Below are positions 6,507-15,064 of a DNA stretch of 32,654 nucleotides, piece by piece. Numbering within the stretch: position 1 is the first letter of the stretch; the number at the start of each line of letters is the position of its first letter. The notes below the pieces were generated by a model, which did not search any database, had not been told where the DNA came from, and saw only the letters and a program-made list of their open reading frames with translations. This DNA is from Bacteroidaceae bacterium. GTDB lineage: Bacteria; Bacteroidota; Bacteroidia; Bacteroidales; Bacteroidaceae. Location: positions 1 to 32,654 of the forward strand of contig CAAGGT010000179.1 of the NCBI GenBank assembly GCA_900769465.1. The letters run 5' to 3'. Position numbers and translations under genes: made by a program.

Positions 6507-7608
6507 ATTTTGTTTCAACAATCTTTGTTTCCGGCAAGTCGGCATTACGTTTCCCGGTCTGTTCCACAAGTGCCGCAGCTACTTGCATAAAGGCCTGTCC
6601 ATCGGGCGAATCGGCCCTCATTGCAGCAGGGACTCCCGCATCACCGCTCTCGCAGATACTCTGCACAAGAGGTATCTGGCCAATAAGAGGGATACCGTAA
6701 GATTCGGCCATCTTCTTTCCGCCATCCTTGCCAAAGATATAGTATCTGTTACCGGGCAGTTCGGCCGGAGTGAACCACGCCATATTCTCGACAACGCCAA
6801 GAATAGGGACTGCAACCTTGTCATTTATGAACATGTTCACACCCTTGATGGCAGCGGCCAATGCTACCTCCTGGGGTGTCGTAACCACCACTGCGCCTGT
6901 CAGGGCAAGGCACTGGACAATGGTCAGATGAATGTCGCTTGTGCCGGGAGGCAAGTCAATGAGGAAATAGTCAAGGTCACCCCAAGCTGCATCGGCAATA
7001 AGTTGCTTCAAAGCATTGCTTGCCATACCTCCACGCCACAGGATTGCCTGTTCCGGGTCCACAAAGAAACCTATGGACAGCAGTTTCACGCCATATTTCT
7101 CAATTGGCAGTATGAGATCACGCCCGTCGATATTCTCGCTGTAAGGACGTGCATCCTCTACACTGAACATCTTGGGTATTGAAGGGCCGAAGATATCGGC
7201 ATCGAGCAGGCCCACCTTGTAACCCAAGCGTGCCAATGCTATTGCAAGATTCGCCGAGACGGTAGATTTGCCTACGCCACCCTTTCCCGATGACACGGCA
7301 ATGACATTCTTTACCTGCGGCAGGAATTTACCCACCTCGGGACGCATGGCCTGACGGCTCACGACACTTATATTGCCCTCAATCTCAACCTCCTTGCCAA
7401 CATAAAGATGTATGGCAGCCTCGGCCGATTTCACTACCGAACGTATAAACGGGTCGGTAGGTTTGTCAAAGATGAGCGAAAAACTTACTTTATTGCCGTC
7501 GATGCGTATGTTGTCATCGACCATTCCCGCCTCGACAAGATTCTTGCCGTTTCCGGGATAACGCACTTTCTCAAGTGCATCCATTATCAGTTTAGGATAT
7601 AGTGCCAT
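6505..7608 (-). CDS. mrp: Mrp/NBP35-family ATPase, likely Fe-S cluster carrier
   Basis: This 367-residue protein has an N-terminal MIP18/DUF59 domain (about 5-85) and a ParA-like P-loop domain with the deviant Walker A GKGGVGKS at 108-115, LLDADIFGPSIPKM, and DLPPGTSDIHLT. Family members move Fe-S clusters to apo-proteins in the cytoplasm. The CxxC pair that normally bridges a cluster between two monomers is missing: the region after VVENMAWF reads TPAELPGNRYYIFG, and the only two Cys in the protein are far apart (VQCLAL and SICESG). It is last in the ilvE-trmB-Dabb-mrp operon, 11 bases after the Dabb gene. Confidence 0.92.
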   Translation of the reverse strand: MALYPKLIMDALEKVRYPGNGKNLVEAGMVDDNIRIDGNKVSFSLIFDKPTDPFIRSVVKSAEAAIHLYVGKEVEIEGNISVVSRQAMRPEVGKFLPQVKNVIAVSSGKGGVGKSTVSANLAIALARLGYKVGLLDADIFGPSIPKMFSVEDARPYSENIDGRDLILPIEKYGVKLLSIGFFVDPEQAILWRGGMASNALKQLIADAAWGDLDYFLIDLPPGTSDIHLTIVQCLALTGAVVVTTPQEVALAAAIKGVNMFINDKVAVPILGVVENMAWFTPAELPGNRYYIFGKDGGKKMAESYGIPLIGQIPLVQSICESGDAGVPAAMRADSPDGQAFMQVAAALVEQTGKRNADLPETKIVETK

Positions 7609-7619
7609 GGTTTCTTTTA

Positions 7620-7922
7620 TCAGATGTTATAGTCGGCCTCGGCACGTCCCTCTGTTATACCTTTGAAATATGCAGCAACCTCCACGTGTGCCGGATGTAC
7701 CTTGTAGCGCTCCATAGCATCGGCATTCTCGAACGCCGATACAAGCACCGCATCATAGGCAGTGCCGGCCACGCACACATTGATGCCAACCTCGAGTGAT
7801 TTTATCTCGGAAATAACACCTACAAGAGCCTCAAGATGTTCCTTTACCCACAAGGCATGCTCTGCCTTGCTCTTTCCGTTTGCGCCGTCAATGAAGCGCC
7901 ACATTACTATATGCTTGAACAT
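7620..7922 (-). CDS. Dabb (stress-responsive alpha/beta barrel) domain protein
   Basis: This 100-residue protein begins MFKHIVMWRF and contains a conserved VGINV strand and YKVHPAHVEVAAYF, the pattern of the Dabb family (Pfam Dabb), ferredoxin-like dimeric alpha/beta barrels. The molecular role of bacterial members is mostly unknown, and no catalytic residue can be assigned. It lies between trmB and mrp with 14- and 11-base gaps, so it is cotranscribed with them. Confidence 0.88.
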   Translation of the reverse strand: MFKHIVMWRFIDGANGKSKAEHALWVKEHLEALVGVISEIKSLEVGINVCVAGTAYDAVLVSAFENADAMERYKVHPAHVEVAAYFKGITEGRAEADYNI

Positions 7923-7936
7923 GATTCCTTCTTCTG

Positions 7937-8695
7937 TTATTTTGTTGTTTCAAGACAGCTACGTTTGCTACGTCCATAGCTGCGGTACTCGTCCAGTTCA
8001 ATCTCCACGTCGGGCTCGACATACTGCTCCTTTGCCGGAAGATTGAAGGCAATATACTTGATAGTTATTCCGCGCGAAAGCCACTGCGACTCGTAATAGG
8101 TACGTATCTGCAGCACATCACTCACAATATCCTGTCCGTGGACATCCTCTATGCACTCGACAACAGGCAAGTCATTTACTTTGGTAATGTACCTGGTGTA
8201 TGTGAACATGAAGTTGCTGTCGGTCTTGAGATGAACTACCGCATCGTGCGAAAGGATATTGCGGTAACGCGAAAGGAAAAGCGACGAGGTGAGGCGTTTT
8301 GTCTGTTTCTTCATCTGCGGGTCGGGGAAAGTGAGCCATATCTCACTTACCTCACCGGCGGCAAACAGACGGTCGATGATTTCAATATTGGTGCGCAGAA
8401 AGCCTACGTTTGTAAGCCCCGACTCAAGAGCATCTGTTGCACCGGTCCACATACGCGCGCCTTTGATGTCGACGCCAATGAAATTCTTCTCGGGGAAACG
8501 GCGCGCAAGGGCAACAGTGTATTCACCCCTGCCGCAGCCAAGCTCCAGCACAATCGGATTGCTGTTCTTAAAAAAGTCACGTCCCCAATTTCCTTTGAGC
8601 GGGAATTCCACGTCATCAATAATGGAGAATGGATGCTCTATTACATTGGGGTATGCCGCCATATCGGCAAATTTCTTCAGTTTTCCTTTTCCCAT
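7937..8695 (-). CDS. trmB: tRNA (guanine-N7-)-methyltransferase
   Basis: TrmB methylates N7 of G46 in the variable loop of tRNAs using S-adenosylmethionine. The 252-residue protein has the SAM-binding motif LELGCGRGEYTVALA (about 50-64), NFIGVDIKGARMW, and the family signature IWLTFPDPQMKKQTKRLTS, followed by HLKTDSNFMFTYT. The C-terminal 40 residues are a Bacteroidetes-type extension ending in a basic stretch. It follows ilvE by 11 bases and precedes the Dabb gene by 14. Confidence 0.95.
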   Translation of the reverse strand: MGKGKLKKFADMAAYPNVIEHPFSIIDDVEFPLKGNWGRDFFKNSNPIVLELGCGRGEYTVALARRFPEKNFIGVDIKGARMWTGATDALESGLTNVGFLRTNIEIIDRLFAAGEVSEIWLTFPDPQMKKQTKRLTSSLFLSRYRNILSHDAVVHLKTDSNFMFTYTRYITKVNDLPVVECIEDVHGQDIVSDVLQIRTYYESQWLSRGITIKYIAFNLPAKEQYVEPDVEIELDEYRSYGRSKRSCLETTK

Positions 8696-8706
8696 ATCGG
8701 TTCTTG

Positions 8707-9726
8707 TTATTCAATTACGGTTACCCAGCCATAGGGGTCGGCAACGTCACCATATTGTATTGCACGCAAGCGGGTATAGAGTTCTGTCAACACCGGGCCG
8801 GGCTTGCCGTCTTTTGATATCACATATGATATGCCTTTTTCAACATCATCGATGCGGCCTATGGGCGACACCACGGCCGCTGTACCACAGGCACCTGCCT
8901 CGTCAAAAGTAGCCAACTCCTCCTCGGGTACCTGGCGCTGTTCAACGGTCATACCCATATCGGCAGCCAGGCGCATAAGACTGTTGTTGGTTATTGAAGG
9001 CAATATTGATGTTGACTCCGGTGTCACATAACTGTTGCCTTTTATTCCTATAAAATTGGCTGCACCACACTCGTCAATATATTTCTTTTCCTTTGCATCG
9101 AGATATATCTCACAAGCATAACCCTCGCTGTGGGCCTGGCAACTTGCCTTCATTCCGGCAGCATAGTTGCCACCCACCTTGAAACGGCCTGTGCCAAGAG
9201 GCGCAGCACGGTCAAAGTGACGGTATATTACACAATCGTTCACAGCGAAGCCCTTCTTGAAATATGGACCTACGGGAGTAACGAAAATCACAAACAGATA
9301 CTCTTTTGAGGGATTGACACCAACCTGGGCACTTGTACCGATGAGCAAAGGACGTATATAGAGTGATGCTCCGCTCTCGTATGGAGGCACGAACTCCCTG
9401 TTCAGTTCAACCACTTTTGTAACCATCTCGCGGAAAAGCCCGGTACTGATATGTGGCATCAGTATGCCGTCGCAACTGTTACCCAAGCGCTCGGCATTGG
9501 CCTCGAGACGGAATATGCGTATCTTGCCATCCTTGCCACGGAAAGCTTTGAGCCCCTCGAAAGCGCTCTGACCGTAGTGCAGACAGGTTGCTGCCATATG
9601 CAGACTTATATTTTCGTCGGTAGAGACCTCAATATCTCCCCAGGCGCCATCCTTGTAGTGGCAACGCACGTTGCAGTTGGTTTTTCTGTAGCCGAAACCT
9701 ATGTTCGACCAATCCATATTATCCAT
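8707..9726 (-). CDS. ilvE: Branched-chain amino acid aminotransferase
   Basis: This 339-residue class IV PLP-dependent aminotransferase makes the last step of Leu, Ile and Val synthesis and the first of their breakdown. Motifs include YGQSAFEGLKAFRG (51-64), LYIRPLLIGT, the PLP Lys183 in RFKVGGNYAAG, and ILPSITNNSL. It is of the BCAT2-like type closest to eukaryotic enzymes by the KVGGNY motif. Codons 1 and 4 are both ATG; the first was kept. It is first of a four-gene minus-strand operon. Confidence 0.94.
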   Translation of the reverse strand: MDNMDWSNIGFGYRKTNCNVRCHYKDGAWGDIEVSTDENISLHMAATCLHYGQSAFEGLKAFRGKDGKIRIFRLEANAERLGNSCDGILMPHISTGLFREMVTKVVELNREFVPPYESGASLYIRPLLIGTSAQVGVNPSKEYLFVIFVTPVGPYFKKGFAVNDCVIYRHFDRAAPLGTGRFKVGGNYAAGMKASCQAHSEGYACEIYLDAKEKKYIDECGAANFIGIKGNSYVTPESTSILPSITNNSLMRLAADMGMTVEQRQVPEEELATFDEAGACGTAAVVSPIGRIDDVEKGISYVISKDGKPGPVLTELYTRLRAIQYGDVADPYGWVTVIE

Positions 9727-9758
9727 TCTTTATATTGTTTTCTTTAAATTCTGTTTTG

Positions 9759-9766
9759 CGAAGATA
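9759..9766 (-). promoter_or_regulatory. Weak candidate -7 box for the ilvE operon
   Basis: TATCTTCG on the minus strand differs from TAnnTTTG at one base and lies 33 bases before ilvE. No -33 TTTG is clear. It sits in the 78-base gap between the phosphodiesterase stop and ilvE. Confidence 0.3.
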
Positions 9767-9804
9767 TACAATTTGCCGCAGACGGAAAAATTTTATATCA
9801 CTTA

Positions 9805-10296
9805 TCAGGAGAGTTCTATCACTTCAAGGTCCTTTATCTCACTGCCGTCTATTGCAAGCTTGACAAGAGTGCGCACGGCCTGCCATCCTTGTCTGCCTGC
9901 CGCACCGGGGTTCACGTGCAGGCAACCGACTGCATTGTCATACACCACCTTGAGGATGTGGGAGTGACCGGCGACAAAGAGCTGGGGCCTTTCATTGTAA
10001 ATCACCCTGCGTATTGCTGGGGAATATTTGCCGGGATAACCACCTATATGAGTCATAATGACATTGCACTCCTCTACCTTGAAACGCAGTACCTCGCCAA
10101 AGCGTAATCGTAAATCACCCCCATCGATATTGCCGCGCACCGCACGCACAGGACAATGCTCTGAAAGGCGGTCCACAATCAACGGACTGCCGATGTCGCC
10201 CGCGTGCCAAATCTCGTCGCAATCGGCAAAATGCAACAGGTATCTGTCGTCCCAACAGCTATGTGTATCGGAGAGAATGCCAATGCGTTTCATCAA
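9805..10296 (-). CDS. YfcE/MJ0936-type metallophosphoesterase
   Basis: This 163-residue protein has the full calcineurin-like metal-binding set: DTH (about residues 10-12), HAGDIG, GNIDG, THIGGYPG and GHSH. These define the small YfcE/MJ0936 phosphodiesterases, cytoplasmic enzymes that hydrolyse phosphodiesters with Mn or similar metals; the natural substrate is not known. It begins with ATGATG; its start overlaps the end of the cytidylate-kinase-like gene by four bases (ATGA), so translation is coupled. Confidence 0.92.
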   Translation of the reverse strand: MMKRIGILSDTHSCWDDRYLLHFADCDEIWHAGDIGSPLIVDRLSEHCPVRAVRGNIDGGDLRLRFGEVLRFKVEECNVIMTHIGGYPGKYSPAIRRVIYNERPQLFVAGHSHILKVVYDNAVGCLHVNPGAAGRQGWQAVRTLVKLAIDGSEIKDLEVIELS

Positions 10297-10910
10297 GAAA
10301 AACGCTTTTTTATGAACTGTTTGAGCAACTCAACAGTAGCACCGATGCCCAAACGCGACACATTCACACACAGGTCATAGCTTCCGGCTTCACCCCAAAG
10401 CGTTGTGGCATAGTAGTCGTGGTATGAGCGGCGTTTCTTGTCGTGCTTCTCAATGTGTTCGATTGCAGCATCCTGGTCCAACCCTTCGTTACGCATAACA
10501 CGCTCTATACGGTCATTTCTGTCGGCTGTTATGAATATACTGAACAGTGCCGGATGGTCACGCAGCACATACTCGGCACAACGGCCAACAATGATGCAGC
10601 TTTCGTTTTCGGCAATCTTGCGTATGGCCTCGCTCTGTATCTCAAAGAGTTTATCACTGTTTAGATAGCTTTCACCAGGCATATATTCCGAGATAGATCC
10701 GTGAATACTGAACAGACTGCCAAAAAACGAGTGGGACTCACGTTCGTCGGCCATCTCAAAGACTGCCGCATCGATACCGCTCTCACGTGAAGCCTCCTGT
10801 AACAATGTCTTGTCATACAATTTCACCTCTAACTCAGCGGCAAGCATCTCAGCGACCTCTTTACCACCGCTACCAAGCTGACGACCTATTGTTATTACAA
10901 AATTCTCCAT
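10293..10910 (-). CDS. Cytidylate kinase-like family protein
   Basis: This 205-residue protein begins with ITIGRQLGSGGKEVAEMLA, a P-loop of the cytidylate-kinase-like family (Pfam Cytidylate_kin2), followed by LYDKTLLQEASRESG and IIVGRCAEYVL. C-terminal Arg-rich elements (NDRIERVMRNEG and HDKKRRSYHDYY) resemble LID-type nucleotide kinase segments. The family is common in gut Firmicutes and Bacteroidetes and is distinct from the housekeeping Cmk; its substrate is unproven. It lies 12 bases after the MATE gene and overlaps the phosphodiesterase gene by four bases. Confidence 0.9.
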   Translation of the reverse strand: MENFVITIGRQLGSGGKEVAEMLAAELEVKLYDKTLLQEASRESGIDAAVFEMADERESHSFFGSLFSIHGSISEYMPGESYLNSDKLFEIQSEAIRKIAENESCIIVGRCAEYVLRDHPALFSIFITADRNDRIERVMRNEGLDQDAAIEHIEKHDKKRRSYHDYYATTLWGEAGSYDLCVNVSRLGIGATVELLKQFIKKRFS

Positions 10911-10922
10911 ACCACATTCAAT

Positions 10923-12293
10923 TTATTTTTCACTTTTCCACTCTCTGAATTGCAATACCAGCATCACCACAGTCAGCACAGCTGCCACAATATCAGATAT
11001 TGGCATACTGTACCACACCCCTCTCTCGCCAAGATAGTGAGGTAATATGAGCAACAGCGGTATAAGCATCAGTACCTGACGGGTGAGTGAAAGGAATATC
11101 GACTTGTTTACTTTTCCGATGCTTTGGAAAAAGTTCGTAGTGACAAGCTGGAAACCAATGACCGGCATAAAGACAGACATCACACGCATTGCCCACGAAG
11201 CCTTCTCTATTAGCGCCGGTTCTGTGGTAAAAATACGCGCTACCAGGTCCGGAATAAACTCACACACGACAAAGCCTATGGTCGTCACCAACGTCGCCCA
11301 CAAAATCGTTTGTGTCAATGCTTTTTTCACTCTGTCGGGACGCTTGGCACCATAGTTATAACCGACTATGGGCTGCATTCCCTGTGTAAGACCAAGCACA
11401 ATCATCACAAAGATGAACTGCATACGATTAGATATTCCGTAAGCCGCGATTGAGAGGTCGCCGTTGTCACTGTTACTACGCAAGCCTTTGTTAATGATGA
11501 TGACCACCATACAAGCAGCTGCGTTTATGAGGAATGGCGACATACCGATACTCAAGATTCCCTTCACTATGCTGCTTTTGAGTTTATATATACCACGTTG
11601 AAGATGTAACAACTCATTGGGATTACTCAGCAGCCTTGTCTGCCACAGCAATGTTGTACACTGTGCCAAGATTGTTGCAAGGGCAGCACCGCGTATTCCC
11701 CACCCCAAGACAAAGATGAATATAGGAGCCAGAATGACATTCATCACCACCGTTATTATAGTTGCATACATTGCCTGCTGAGGGTGTCCTGATGCTCGCA
11801 ATGCCGCATTAATGCCAAAATAGAGATGTGTAACAACATTTCCAAGCAGAATAACCTCCATAAAGTCACGGGCGAAAGGAAGGGTATTCTCGCTCGCTCC
11901 AAAGAATATCAATATATCATCAAGAAAAATAAAAGATATTGTCGCAAAGACTATACCCACCAGAATGTTAAGCGTGACAAGATTGCCGAGAATATTTTTT
12001 GCAGAATCATAGTCACGTTGCCCCAGCCTGACAGACAGCTGTGTTGCTCCGCCCACACCCACCATAGCACCAAAAGCCGCAGATAGATTCATAAAGGGGA
12101 AAGTGGTGGCAAGGCCCGATATCGCCTCGGCTCCTACATTGGGGATATGCCCAATAAAGGCACTGTCAATCATATTGTAGAGCGATGCCGCAATCTGTGC
12201 AATAATTGCCGGGATGGCATATTGTGCAAGCAGTTTGCCTATCTTTTCCGTACCCAACTCGGTGGGAACCTTTTTTGCAGTTGTATTGCTCAT
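10923..12293 (-). CDS. MATE family cation/drug antiporter
   Basis: This 456-residue protein has about 12 membrane helices and MATE family features such as the N-terminal LAQYAIPAIIAQIAASLYNM, GVGGATQLSVRLGQ, RASGHPQQAM and IVGYNYGAKRPDRV. MATE proteins export drugs or metabolites in exchange for Na+ or H+ across the inner membrane; the substrate cannot be read from sequence. The frame is open 23 codons further up to an ATG at 12362, but that extension is Cys/Tyr-rich and lies over the divergent promoter region, so the ATG at 12293 was chosen. It heads an operon with the kinase-like and phosphodiesterase genes. Confidence 0.92.
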   Translation of the reverse strand: MSNTTAKKVPTELGTEKIGKLLAQYAIPAIIAQIAASLYNMIDSAFIGHIPNVGAEAISGLATTFPFMNLSAAFGAMVGVGGATQLSVRLGQRDYDSAKNILGNLVTLNILVGIVFATISFIFLDDILIFFGASENTLPFARDFMEVILLGNVVTHLYFGINAALRASGHPQQAMYATIITVVMNVILAPIFIFVLGWGIRGAALATILAQCTTLLWQTRLLSNPNELLHLQRGIYKLKSSIVKGILSIGMSPFLINAAACMVVIIINKGLRSNSDNGDLSIAAYGISNRMQFIFVMIVLGLTQGMQPIVGYNYGAKRPDRVKKALTQTILWATLVTTIGFVVCEFIPDLVARIFTTEPALIEKASWAMRVMSVFMPVIGFQLVTTNFFQSIGKVNKSIFLSLTRQVLMLIPLLLILPHYLGERGVWYSMPISDIVAAVLTVVMLVLQFREWKSEK

Positions 12294-12332
12294 AAAAATT
12301 GTAAATATTACGTTGTGGCAACAAAAAAGATA

Positions 12333-12340
12333 TACCTTTG
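12333..12340 (+). promoter_or_regulatory. Candidate -7 box for the mnmA operon
   Basis: TACCTTTG matches TAnnTTTG. A GTTG at 12312-12315 lies 17 bases upstream, a little short of the usual spacing. The leader would be about 90 bases and includes a run of eight Ts. The minus-strand promoter of the MATE gene must lie in the same 145-base gap; TATCTTTT on the minus strand (about 12324-12331) is a weak candidate. Confidence 0.45.
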
Positions 12341-12438
12341 TATATACAATGTGCCAACACACTGAACACTACTGCAAAAATAGTCATTTTTTTTGACAGA
12401 TTGAGCAGTGTCATATAAATTTATCAAATTGCGGAAAT

Positions 12439-13527
12439 ATGTCTAAAACCAAAAGCGTACTTGTGGGAATGAGCGGCGGCATAGACAGCACGGCAGTGTG
12501 CAGTATGCTGCTTGAACAGGGATACAGGGTGGAAGGGCTAACTTTCATAACCTGCGATACCGGTCTGCGTGCGGCCGAAGATGCAGCGGCACTGGCAGCA
12601 AGGCTGGGCATTCCCCACCACATTGCTGACGTGCGTAGCGAGTTCCGCAGACTGGTCATAGAACCCTTCATTGATGCATATATGGGCGGGCGCACCCCAA
12701 ATCCCTGCGTAAACTGCAATCCCATTGTCAAGTTCCGCCTGCTCGAGGAGTGGGCCGACAAGCTCGGATGCCAAAAGATTGCGACAGGACACTATGTGAA
12801 GGTGCATAAGGAGAGCAACGGTGACAACACTCCCAAATACTATATTGTTACAGGTGATGATGACAGAAAAGACCAGAGCTATTTCCTGTGGCGGCTGACA
12901 CAACAGCAACTGGCACGCGTCATCTTCCCGTTGGGCGGATGGGAAAAGCCACAGGTGCTTGAATACCTGAAACAGCACAATCTGCAGAGTGCAGCAGATG
13001 AGGGAGAGAGCATGGAGGTGTGCTTTATCCCGGGCGACTACCGCGATTTTCTGCGCGAGAACATCCCCGATATCGACACACGCTGTGGCGGCGGTGCCTT
13101 TATCGACAGCGAGGGGCGTAAACTGGGAACGCACTGTGGCTATCCGTTCTACACCATAGGACAACGCAAAGGACTTGGCATTGCATTGGGGCATCCGGCA
13201 TATGTAATAAAGATAAATGCCGCCAAGAACACCGTAATGCTTGGCACAGAGGAGCAGTTACAGACAGAGTATATGCTCATTGAAAAGCCGGAATGGATAG
13301 ATGGCATACCGGAGAAGATAAGTGTAAGGGTACGCTACCGCAGTCATTCCGTAGAGTGCGACGTCCCCATTGCCGTGGATGGCGAAAGATGGCTGGTGCG
13401 TCTTCACACTGCCGTCCAGGCCATAACACCGGGACAGTCGGCTGTGTTCTATAGCGGCAGGACGGTTGTCGGTGGAGCTTACATTGCCGACCAACGAGGA
13501 ATAAACCAATGGATACCCAAAGAATGA
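12439..13527 (+). CDS. mnmA: tRNA-specific 2-thiouridylase
   Basis: MnmA makes the 2-thio group of wobble uridine 34 in tRNA-Lys, -Glu and -Gln, by ATP activation and persulfide transfer. The 362-residue protein has the PP-loop SGGIDS (12-17), the catalytic pair Cys93 (in NPCVNCNPIVKF) and Cys195 (in SMEVCFIPGD), ATGHYVK, and GQRKGLGIALGHP before the C-terminal beta-barrel. Bacteroidales often carry more than one mnmA paralog, so this may be one of several. It starts the mnmA-xseA-xseB-pgeF run and its TGA overlaps an xseA ATG. Confidence 0.94.
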   Translation: MSKTKSVLVGMSGGIDSTAVCSMLLEQGYRVEGLTFITCDTGLRAAEDAAALAARLGIPHHIADVRSEFRRLVIEPFIDAYMGGRTPNPCVNCNPIVKFRLLEEWADKLGCQKIATGHYVKVHKESNGDNTPKYYIVTGDDDRKDQSYFLWRLTQQQLARVIFPLGGWEKPQVLEYLKQHNLQSAADEGESMEVCFIPGDYRDFLRENIPDIDTRCGGGAFIDSEGRKLGTHCGYPFYTIGQRKGLGIALGHPAYVIKINAAKNTVMLGTEEQLQTEYMLIEKPEWIDGIPEKISVRVRYRSHSVECDVPIAVDGERWLVRLHTAVQAITPGQSAVFYSGRTVVGGAYIADQRGINQWIPKE

Positions 13528-14702
13528 TGAACAGCATTGACACACCGCTTACTCTATATTCGCTCAACAATCTTGTACACAATGCCATAGCCGATGCAAT
13601 GCCATCGCGCTACTGGATAACAGGCGAATTGAGCGAGGTTCGTGAGACTGCCGTTGGACATTGCTACATTGAGCTTGTGCAACGCGACGAAAACACACAG
13701 GAACTGGTAGCCAAAGCCCGCGGTACCATTTGGTCACGCATCTATTCACTACTCCGCCCCTATTTCCTTGAACAGACAGGGCAGCCGTTCGCGGCAGGAC
13801 TCAAAGTATTGCTGCAGGTTACCGTGGGGTTCCACGAGCTATATGGCTACACCCTTGACGTGTGCGACATTGAGCCGGCATACACCATAGGCGACATAGC
13901 CCGGCAACGCCAAATGATAATAAAGCGCCTTACCGACGAGGGCGTGATTGGGCTCAACAAAGAACTTGAGTTCCCCTTGCTGCCACAACGCATTGCAGTC
14001 ATTTCATCGGCAACAGCAGCGGGATATGGCGATTTCTGTGACCAGTTGCAGAATAACAGATATGGTTTCGTGTTCTACCCCCATCTTTTCCCGGCGCCGA
14101 TGCAAGGCAACGGCGCCGAGCAAGGAATAATTGCCGCACTTGACAGAATTGCAGAGAACATAGAGAATTGGGATGTGGTTGTCATCATCCGTGGAGGAGG
14201 TGCAACAAGCGAGTTGGGTTGCTTTGATACCTATGACCTCGCCAACAACTGCGCCCAGTTCCCACTGCCTATAATAACCGGTATAGGACACCTGCGTGAT
14301 GAGAGCGTATTGGATATCGTCGCACACACAAGCGCCAAGACCCCTACTGCAGCAGCAGAATTCCTCATACACGCAATGCTAGCCAATGAGACACACATTG
14401 CAGAGTTGCAAAGCGGAATTGCCATGGCAGTTGTCCAAAGGATTGACAATGAAAAGAGGCGGTTGGAGACTTTGACAGGGCAGATACCCGTACATACCGC
14501 ATTGTATATGCAAGCACAAAGACACAAACTCGACCTTTATCAAAGAAGCATAGAAGCCGCATTGCCCGAGCATATCCTATCGTTGGGATACAGCATTACC
14601 CGTCTGAACGGCAAGGCAGTCCGCGATGCAAGCAGTCTGAAAGCCGGAGATGAGGTAGAGACAGCCGTTGCAAGCGGAACATTCACAAGTATAATAAAAT
14701 AA
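13524..14702 (+). CDS. xseA: Exodeoxyribonuclease VII large subunit
   Basis: XseA is the catalytic subunit of exonuclease VII, which degrades single-stranded DNA from both ends. The protein begins with an OB-fold (LTLYSLNNLVHNAI through GYTLDVCDIEP) followed by the nuclease domain with AVISSATAAGYGDFCDQL, VVVIIRGGGATSELGCFD and ITGIGHLRDESVLDIVAH, then a coiled region to the C-terminus. At 392 residues it is typical for Bacteroidetes. In-frame ATGs lie at 13509, 13524 and 13527; 13524 was chosen because it overlaps the mnmA stop as ATGA. xseB follows after six bases. Confidence 0.94.
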   Translation: MMNSIDTPLTLYSLNNLVHNAIADAMPSRYWITGELSEVRETAVGHCYIELVQRDENTQELVAKARGTIWSRIYSLLRPYFLEQTGQPFAAGLKVLLQVTVGFHELYGYTLDVCDIEPAYTIGDIARQRQMIIKRLTDEGVIGLNKELEFPLLPQRIAVISSATAAGYGDFCDQLQNNRYGFVFYPHLFPAPMQGNGAEQGIIAALDRIAENIENWDVVVIIRGGGATSELGCFDTYDLANNCAQFPLPIITGIGHLRDESVLDIVAHTSAKTPTAAAEFLIHAMLANETHIAELQSGIAMAVVQRIDNEKRRLETLTGQIPVHTALYMQAQRHKLDLYQRSIEAALPEHILSLGYSITRLNGKAVRDASSLKAGDEVETAVASGTFTSIIK

Positions 14703-14708
14703 CAGGAT

Positions 14709-14909
14709 ATGAAAAAGATGACATACGCAGAAGCCATGGCCCGTCTGGAGGAGATTATGGGCAAGGTACAAGGTGGCAGAATAGACATTGATGAGCTTGC
14801 AGGACTGCTGAAGGAAGCACAGGAACTCGTAAAGTTTTGCCGCGAGAAGTTATACAAGGTTGATGAAGATATAAAGGCACTGACAGAGGAAGCCGAAAGC
14901 TGCGATTAA
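14709..14909 (+). CDS. xseB: Exodeoxyribonuclease VII small subunit
   Basis: This 66-residue acidic, all-helical protein has the XseB pattern: TYAEAMARLEEIMGKVQ, then IDIDELAGLLKEAQELVKFCREKL and a coiled end. Several XseB subunits bind the helical arm of XseA and are needed for activity. It lies directly after xseA, six bases away, as expected for an obligate complex. Confidence 0.94.
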   Translation: MKKMTYAEAMARLEEIMGKVQGGRIDIDELAGLLKEAQELVKFCREKLYKVDEDIKALTEEAESCD

Positions 14910-15064
14910 GCGAGCGCAACGCAAGTTTACTTACAAGTTGCACTGCGAGCGTGAGCAGGTTCAATCACGCATCGCGTGGTTAAAGCTGAAAACGGGAAGC
15001 TTGCTTTAGCATTTCACAGCGTCTACAGCTGTCCGAATCAAGTACACGGTAGTGAGATTAAAAG
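14910..15064 (+). repeat. Non-coding insert with short repeats between xseB and pgeF
   Basis: This gap is unusually long for the operon. It holds GCGAGCG twice in direct orientation (14910-14916 and 14945-14951), a hairpin CACGC-ATC-GCGTG at 14966-14978, GCAAC/GTTGC pairs around 14917-14940, and HindIII-like AAGCTT near 14998. No gene or T-run terminator is seen. The composition suggests a dispersed intergenic repeat, unproven from a single copy. Confidence 0.4.

Noticed and set aside
12294..12362. Upstream extension of the MATE protein
   Set aside because: The extra 23 residues are Cys/Tyr/Phe-rich, unlike a MATE N-terminus, and the stretch overlaps the divergent promoter region.
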